Shown here one piece after another: positions 22,268-26,323 of a stretch of 26,323 nucleotides of DNA. Each line of letters begins with the position of its first letter. Within the stretch, counting starts at the first letter, position 1. Under the pieces are notes generated by a model. That model did not search any database, was not told where the DNA came from, and saw only the letters and a program-made list of their open reading frames with translations. Both the position numbers and the translations under genes were made by a program. This DNA comes from DATJCV01 sp963707665. GTDB lineage: Bacteria; Pseudomonadota; Gammaproteobacteria; Burkholderiales; Burkholderiaceae_D. The DNA is taken from assembly GCA_963707665.1 (NCBI GenBank), contig CAVPQU010000001.1, forward strand, positions 1-26,323, written 5' to 3'.

Positions 22268-22678
22268 ATGAGCGAGTGGCTCGGCCAGTTGAGCGTCTTG
22301 ACCTGGCTGTTGATTTTCGTCGTAGCGACGATGATCTTGCGTAAGCTGCTGGATCGAATATCTCTTCCAAAGCCTCCGCGCCGGATTGTCGATTGGCCGG
22401 ATCGTTCCGCTAGGCATGTGCATCGTTTCCGTGCGCCTCGTTCGTCGAGTCAGACTGTCTCGGGTGTGCAGCCGCGCCGCCCTGGGATAAATGAGTTTGA
22501 GGTGGAAGCACCGAGCGTCGCTGCGGTGCGTGCGTTCCGTATGCTAAGGGTAGTGACGCTGCGGGATGTTCCGGCTATCGAGCGCTTGATCCAGTACGAA
22601 TTGCAGCGCGCTCCTGGTATTAGCCGTGACGAAGCAATTTGCCGGGCGTATGAGCGTTGGATTCAGGACAACCGCTGA
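22268..22678 (+). CDS. Small hypothetical protein with N-terminal membrane helix
   Basis: A 136-residue product I do not recognise. A purine-rich GGGGGAAGGG run about four bases before ATG 22268 is a good ribosome site. One membrane segment is visible at about 6-24 (LGQLSVLTWLLIFVVATMIL), then a basic, Pro/Arg/Ser-rich linker (about 30-75) and a helical C-terminal domain (from about 82) with VTLRDVPAIERLIQYELQ and DEAICRAYERWIQ. The last stretch could be a small regulatory or binding helix pair. The G+C content is lower than that of the respiratory operon. Neighbours give no functional hint; the next genes run towards it from the opposite strand. Confidence 0.65.
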   Translation: MSEWLGQLSVLTWLLIFVVATMILRKLLDRISLPKPPRRIVDWPDRSARHVHRFRAPRSSSQTVSGVQPRRPGINEFEVEAPSVAAVRAFRMLRVVTLRDVPAIERLIQYELQRAPGISRDEAICRAYERWIQDNR

Positions 22679-22679
22679 C

Positions 22680-22852
22680 GGTCTTTGGCTTCGGGAACTG
22701 CACCACATCGCCGGCCACGATGCCGAGTCGGCGTCGTACCGGTTCACAATGCCCATCCGTCGCAGCTGCCGCGCCAGGTCTTTTACCGGTACGCTTTGGG
22801 CGTAGTGGCGCAGTTCGGTGGGATTGCCGTAACGTAGATTCGGGTAGCGCAT
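22680..22852 (-). pseudogene. Small DNA-binding-like gene, probably truncated or frameshifted
   Basis: ATG 22852 follows AAGGA at a good distance. The first 34 residues, MRYPNLRYGNPTELRHYAQ then KDLARQLRR, look genuine and, from memory, resemble the start of short helix-turn-helix-like proteins of Burkholderiales in which a DWLSGRR-type segment follows. Here that segment is missing: after LARQLRR the reading degenerates, with neither this frame nor the alternative (which reads VRRRLGIVAGDVVQFPKPK) matching. So the gene appears damaged, or is a divergent relative. Its 3' part runs towards the end of the plus-strand gene at 22678. The 3' boundary given is approximate. Confidence 0.4.
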
Positions 22853-22949
22853 GCTGATCCTTTTTGATCCAAAAAAATGCCGTGAGCGGTATCACGGGAT
22901 GTTGGTCTGGTCAGTGGTTGATTTCGCATAATTTGTATTATGTAAAATG

Positions 22950-23161
22950 CTAGATTTGACCTGCTTGCAGATGCTTCCGCAGTGCTGCTTCGCGATAGGC
23001 ACGCCATGCCTCGACTTGATCCGCCACCTGTGATTCCGTTATTGATGCATTGCCCGGCGGGCGCACTGATATCGCTCGGCGCGGTCGTCCACGAGAAAAC
23101 ATAGCAACTCCATTTCATTAGCGAAGAACTGTTCTTCGTATGCCAGAAGCGCGGCCTTCAT
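22950..23161 (-). pseudogene. Very small helical gene split by a frameshift
   Basis: Two overlapping minus-strand frames look like halves of one protein. The first, ATG 23161 to stop 23039, gives 40 residues (MKAALLAYEEQFFANEMELL, then CFLVDDRAERY). The second, ending in TAG at 22950, gives ITESQVADQVEAWRAYREAA and LRKHLQAGQI; read alone from ATG 23102 it would be 50 residues. Both are strongly protein-like and helical, and a single-base shift between about 23045 and 23095 would join them into roughly 70 residues. Given the single-base faults elsewhere in the window, this is the simplest reading. Alternatively they are two overlapping small genes. Function unknown. The damaged gene at 22852 lies about 100 bases downstream in the same direction. 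Confidence 0.45.
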
Positions 23162-23251
23162 TGATGGCGTGGTCGAATTCAGCGCACTCGACGTAAGTGC
23201 AGCGGAGCAACCAAATCACTCGCAGTCCTGCGGCTATGGAGTGTCGCCCGG

Positions 23252-23971
23252 TTAAGGACATGTTTGTTTAATGAACGCGCTGATCTCTTCGGGTGCGGCA
23301 AAGACTACTGATGCACGGTCTCCCTGCATGCCTGCGCCGATGATGACCGGCTTGCCGGGCAGCGGTCCGTTCTGACTCGAATCGGTCTTGAAGCGCAGGT
23401 TGGATTCCCAGACCTTTTGCGTTTTGTCATCGGCGGTTTTCACCGTATAGGTATCGCCGCAATAGCTCAGCGCCATCACCCGCCCCTCCGGCGGCGCCTT
23501 CCTCAGATTGGGTCTGGAGCTGTTCATCCCCATCATGCCACCTCCCATCATGCCGCCTTTCTGCTGGACGGCAGGCGCTTTGTTTTCCGAAACGGCTTTC
23601 AGATAAGCGATGACATCGGCGCGATCGCGCTCATTCCTGATGCCAGGAAAAGTCATGCTGGTGCCGGGACGGAATTGTTCAGGGTCAGTGAGCCACTTGT
23701 CGAGACTGCTCTCGTTCCATACGACGTTCCCACCTTTGAGGGCGGACGAGTAGCGGGAAAAGCCTTCAACTGTTCCGGCTTTGCGGTTCCATACGTTTGC
23801 CAAGCTCGGCCCCGTCAAATGCTTGCCGGGTTTGACGGAGTGGCATGCCATACATGCCTGGAAGACGCGCGCACCATGCTCAGGATCGCCTGCGGCAATA
23901 GCCGAAGCAGCCAGAAGGATGAACGACACCGTTGCTGTGGTGAGGACGAAAGACGTGGATGAGTGACTCAT
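23252..23971 (-). CDS. Exported monohaem cytochrome c with Met-rich linker and extra C-terminal domain
   Basis: Periplasmic class I cytochrome c, 239 residues. AGGAG lies eight bases before ATG 23971; the in-frame ATG at 24001 is less likely because the signal peptide (ending ASAIAAG) starts properly from 23971. The haem site is CMACH (Cys40-His44), GPSLANVWNRKAGT follows as in mitochondrial-like c-550 cytochromes, and Met106 in GTSMTFPG is the axial ligand. After about residue 132 comes QQKGGMMGGGMMGMN, a Gly/Met-rich linker, then a domain of about 85 residues (MALSYCGDTYTVKTADD, ending FIKQTCP) with two cysteines that could form a disulfide. That domain is not one I recognise. Confidence 0.85.
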   Translation of the reverse strand: MSHSSTSFVLTTATVSFILLAASAIAAGDPEHGARVFQACMACHSVKPGKHLTGPSLANVWNRKAGTVEGFSRYSSALKGGNVVWNESSLDKWLTDPEQFRPGTSMTFPGIRNERDRADVIAYLKAVSENKAPAVQQKGGMMGGGMMGMNSSRPNLRKAPPEGRVMALSYCGDTYTVKTADDKTQKVWESNLRFKTDSSQNGPLPGKPVIIGAGMQGDRASVVFAAPEEISAFIKQTCP

Positions 23972-23987
23972 GATGGCTCCTGCATCG

Positions 23988-24350
23988 TCATGCGGTTTCA
24001 CTGTTCGTATAGATCACCACTTGCCACAGGAAGGTGCGGGCATAGGCGCTGCGGCGAAAACCATGACGCTGGACGATGGCTTCTACCGCGCCGCTGGAAT
24101 GGATATGGGTGCGAAAGGCTCCGCGGCGCAGGCTGAGGATCAGATTCACCAGCGCGATCCCGATCCGGGTAATCCACCGCTCGCGCGGATACACCAGCCC
24201 GTAGATACGCTTTGATTTGGAGGCCGACGCCTCGACGAGCTTGTCCATGTCAGGATAGCATCAAATTACTCGATCCAGCGTCACAATATCGGCTGCTGGC
24301 AACGTGCTGCTCAATTACTCCATGATGGTACGCAAGACGGTCGCGGTGGA
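23988..24350 (-). pseudogene. Decayed class I SAM-dependent methyltransferase, C-terminal half
   Basis: The C-terminal part, from position 24248 down to the stop at 23988, reads YGLVYPRERWITRIGIALV, RTHIHSSGAVEAIVQ and RRSAYARTFLWQVVIY, the end of a known methyltransferase family. Reading upstream in the same frame gives LPAADIVTLDRVI, then a TGA at 24261-24263 where the family has Cys, then CYPDMDKLVEASAS. Further upstream another frame carries RLAYHHG and IEQHV, the remains of the YHHGDFVE region, so a frameshift lies near 24310. The glycine-rich SAM-binding N-terminus is absent altogether. Three independent lesions make this a real pseudogene rather than a simple sequencing fault. Confidence 0.7.
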
Positions 24351-24592
24351 CACGGCGCACCGCCTCGTCTTCGGACATCCTCGTTCACCGCCGTCCGGGC
24401 AGCGAAAAGATGCGCTAACGCTCTGCTAATTTGCCAATAGTGTCCCGGCGCAACGTTTGGACCTCGGCGTGCAGGAATACAACTCCAGCCTTAAGCTTGA
24501 CCTGGCCTTGAATGCCGTTTCTCGACGCGTCGCCCGATACAAAGTTCGGGTACCGCGATATGCATTCAAAAATGCCAGCCATGGGGTCGATC

Positions 24593-25507
24593 ATGACAAT
24601 TCGGGTTGGAACAGCCAGTTGGACCGACAAATCGCTTATATCCAGTAAACGCTTCTATCCTCGCGGCTGCTCCAGTGCAGAAGACCGCTTGCGGTTTTAT
24701 GCTTCGCAGTTTTCGCTGGTCGAGGTGGATTCCAGTTACTACGCGATGCCCTCTCCCATCAATGCGCAACTCTGGGTAGAGCGGACTCCTGGCGGCTTCA
24801 TCTTCGACATCAAGGCTTTTCGTCTGATGACCGGACACCAGACCTCGAGAGACGCACTTCCCAAGGACTTGCAGGCTTTCCTGCCTGCCGAAAGTGAAAC
24901 AAAAAATATCTATTATCGGAAGGTGCCGGTCGATTTGCTGGAAGAACTCTGGCGTCGCTACCGGGAAGCCCTGGAGCCGTTACGCCGGGCCGGAAAATTA
25001 GGAGCGGTGCTGTTTCAATTTGCGCCGTGGCTGACTAGTGCTGCCGAGGGCCGGTTTCAGGTCGAGGAGTGCCTGGCCCACATGGAAGGGTATCCGATCG
25101 CCGCCGAGTTCCGCAATAAGTCGTGGCTGGATGAGCGGCATCGTGATGCCACGCTCAAGTTTGAACGGGAAAATTCCATGGTGCATGTGGTCGTGGATGC
25201 GCCGCCCGACGTTCCCAACCGCGCTCACACGGTCTGGCAAGTAACCAATCCCGCATTGGCTATCGTGCGACTGCATGGCCGCAACGCCGCAACGTGGAAC
25301 ATCAAAGGAGCCGTGTCGTCAGCGCAGCGCTTTAATTACGATTATTCCGAGCGGGAACTGACCGCGCTTGCGGAAGATATTCAGGTCCTGGCCGAACAGG
25401 TTGAAGAAATTCATGTTGTGTTTAACAATAACTTCGAAGACCAGGGGCAGCGCAACGCCAGCACGATGATGGGAATACTTGGTGCCCAAGCCGCTCCCCG
25501 CTCTTGA
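24593..25507 (+). CDS. DUF72 family protein
   Basis: A 304-residue protein of the DUF72 family (TIM-barrel fold; biochemical function not established). ATG 24593 is chosen because the product then begins TIRVGTASWTDKSLISSKRF, the normal family start; the frame is open further upstream but the extra residues are not family-like. Signatures: FYPRG, LRFYASQFSLVEVDSSYYAM, GFIFDIKAFRLMTGHQT, LGAVLFQFAPWL, AAEFRNKSWL and, near the C-terminus, EIHVVFNNNFEDQGQRNA with MMGILG. Complete and intact. A hairpin follows its stop, and the isochorismatase gene follows in the same direction 61 bases later. Confidence 0.9.
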   Translation: MTIRVGTASWTDKSLISSKRFYPRGCSSAEDRLRFYASQFSLVEVDSSYYAMPSPINAQLWVERTPGGFIFDIKAFRLMTGHQTSRDALPKDLQAFLPAESETKNIYYRKVPVDLLEELWRRYREALEPLRRAGKLGAVLFQFAPWLTSAAEGRFQVEECLAHMEGYPIAAEFRNKSWLDERHRDATLKFERENSMVHVVVDAPPDVPNRAHTVWQVTNPALAIVRLHGRNAATWNIKGAVSSAQRFNYDYSERELTALAEDIQVLAEQVEEIHVVFNNNFEDQGQRNASTMMGILGAQAAPRS

Positions 25508-25529
25508 GCGCCCTGTCGCCATGGGCGCT
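25507..25529 (+). terminator. Hairpin after the DUF72 gene
   Basis: AGCGCCC (25507-25513) and GGGCGCT (25523-25529) form a perfect 7-base stem with a 9-base loop, starting at the last base of the stop codon. Only a weak T-rich tail follows (TTGGTT then ACTTTT), so termination would be partial. It lies between two same-direction genes. Confidence 0.4.
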
Positions 25530-25568
25530 TGGTTCTGACTTTTGAGATCATTGACATGGAGATAAATA

Positions 25569-26099
25569 ATGCTGATCACGGCAAATAAATCGGTCCTCGT
25601 TCTGGTCGATTTGCAGCAAAAATTGCTGCCCGCGATTGATGGCGCGGATGCGGTGATCGCGGAATGTGTGCGCTTGGCGAAGATCGCGAGGCTGCTGGGC
25701 GTGCCGATATTCGGCACCGAGCAGACTCCGGCCAAGCTGGGAACGAATACTGACGAGATCCGGCGGCTGTGCGAAAAAACCGTCATCAAGACACATTTCG
25801 ATGCTTGTGCCGACGGACTGCTGGAAGTGTTGCCAACGGAACGCAACAGCATTGTCGTAGCTGGCTGTGAAGCGCACGTCTGCATGCTGCAGACCGCGCT
25901 GGGATTGATAGAACATGGATACCAGGTCTGGATCGCCAGCGATGCGGTCGGATCGCGTCGGCCGGCCAATCGCGACTCGGCGCTGGAGCGTCTGCGCCAG
26001 AACGGTGCGCAGCTGGTAACGACGGAAATGGTTGCTTTTGAGTGGTTACGAGATAGTGATCACCCTGCTTTTCGGGAAGTCCTGGGCTTGATCAAGTAG
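25569..26099 (+). CDS. Isochorismatase-family (cysteine) hydrolase
   Basis: A 176-residue cytosolic hydrolase of the isochorismatase-like family. GGAG eight bases before ATG 25569 marks the start. Catalytic residues are visible: Asp14 in VLVDLQQKLLP, a Lys (probably Lys74 in VIKTHFDA) and the nucleophile Cys105 in VAGCEAHVCMLQTALGL. Other family stretches are VPIFGTEQTPAKLG and SDAVGSRRPANRDSAL. Members hydrolyse C-N or C-O bonds in small molecules, or have unknown substrates (YcaC-like); the substrate here cannot be read from the sequence. No siderophore genes lie nearby, so an isochorismate role is unlikely. It is intact and convergent with the receptor gene beyond. Confidence 0.88.
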   Translation: MLITANKSVLVLVDLQQKLLPAIDGADAVIAECVRLAKIARLLGVPIFGTEQTPAKLGTNTDEIRRLCEKTVIKTHFDACADGLLEVLPTERNSIVVAGCEAHVCMLQTALGLIEHGYQVWIASDAVGSRRPANRDSALERLRQNGAQLVTTEMVAFEWLRDSDHPAFREVLGLIK

Positions 26100-26124
26100 C
26101 GGCTTTGGCAAACAGGTTTTTCTC

Positions 26125-26154
26125 GCACCGCCGGATGCCCTCTTCCGGCGGTGC
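26125..26154. terminator. Hairpin between convergent genes, probable bidirectional terminator
   Basis: Perfect 11-base arms GCACCGCCGGA (26125-26135) and TCCGGCGGTGC (26144-26154) with an 8-base loop sit midway between the convergent stops at 26099 and 26185. There is no T-run after the stem on either strand (a T-run lies before it on the plus strand), so it is not a textbook terminator, but the strong stem and position favour the role. Confidence 0.55.
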
Positions 26155-26184
26155 CGACACCTCGCGCCTTACCCTGGGAAATGA

Positions 26185-26323
26185 TCAGAAACTGGTGCGC
26201 ACCCCCACAATCAGGTTACGTCCCGGTTGCGGCGCCACATCTTTCAGCACCGAGGTCGCCAGGCGGATATCCTGGTTCAGCAGGTTTTTGGCGATTATGA
26301 ACCAGGTCACATCGTTGGCTCGA
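26185..26323 (-). CDS. TonB-dependent outer-membrane receptor, C-terminal end only
   Basis: The gene enters from beyond the right edge and stops at 26185. The visible 45 residues read ANDVTWFIIAKNLLNQDIRL, then LKDVAPQPGRNLIVGVR and the terminal TSF. This is the last two beta-strands of a TonB-dependent receptor: the family pattern KNLxNxDxR, then PGRN and a final aromatic residue required for outer-membrane insertion. The LKDVAPQPGRN form is, from memory, close to that of ZnuD-like zinc receptors, but 45 residues are too few to assign a substrate. Confidence 0.8.
   Translation of the reverse strand, partial: RANDVTWFIIAKNLLNQDIRLATSVLKDVAPQPGRNLIVGVRTSF

Noticed and set aside
22783..23118. 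111-codon minus-strand frame beginning MKWSCYVFSW
   Set aside because: It overlaps two better-supported small frames in this strand and its Ser/Thr-rich translation looks like an out-of-frame reading.
24261..24263. TGA in place of a family Cys, suggesting a selenocysteine protein
   Set aside because: The gene also has a frameshift and lacks its N-terminal SAM-binding half, and I see no SECIS-like hairpin. Simple decay explains it.

Overview
The window looks like a chromosomal segment of a betaproteobacterium, most likely Burkholderiales and possibly Oxalobacteraceae. This is inferred from the overall protein character and strongly GC-rich codon usage; no marker gene proves it. It holds no rRNA, tRNA, CRISPR array, complete insertion sequence or replication origin that I can recognise.

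Region 1 (about 1-13,420) is an aerobic respiratory cluster. A dihaem cytochrome c gene (minus strand) diverges from a tightly packed plus-strand operon. The operon reads actA-actB-actC-actD-actE-actF (Alternative Complex III, a quinol:cytochrome c/oxidase oxidoreductase unrelated to cytochrome bc1), then a small membrane-anchored protein of unknown role, a SCO copper chaperone, and a caa3-type oxidase (coxB with fused cytochrome c domain, coxA with the A2-type YSHPAVY helix-VI motif, coxC, coxD). Several gene junctions are ATGA-type overlaps. Quinol electrons would enter ActB/ActC, pass through the ActA and ActE haems to the CoxB haem and CuA, and reduce O2 in CoxA. A remnant of a short-chain dehydrogenase gene closes the run.

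A striking property of this region is the many single-base insertions and deletions that break actB, actC, actD, actE, sco, coxA, coxC and the dihaem cytochrome gene. Conserved family sequence continues without a break in another frame after each one, and start/stop overlaps are intact, so sequencing or assembly error is more likely than decay. Protein descriptions below join the frames. The same fault appears once each in the debranching-enzyme and MscS genes.

Region 2 (13,420-17,740) has a CDF metal-ion transporter (plus), then convergently a glycogen-debranching-type enzyme and a GT4 glycosyltransferase in a minus-strand operon. Region 3 (17,740-22,000) has a large MscS-family channel, then a DUF4142 periplasmic protein and a small cupredoxin one base apart. 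Region 4 (22,000-24,600) is a looser stretch: a small membrane-anchored hypothetical protein, very small minus-strand genes that look broken, a monohaem cytochrome c with a Met-rich linker and an extra C-terminal domain, and a decayed methyltransferase. Region 5 (24,590-26,323) has a DUF72 protein, an isochorismatase-family hydrolase and the C-terminal end of a TonB-dependent receptor running off the edge.
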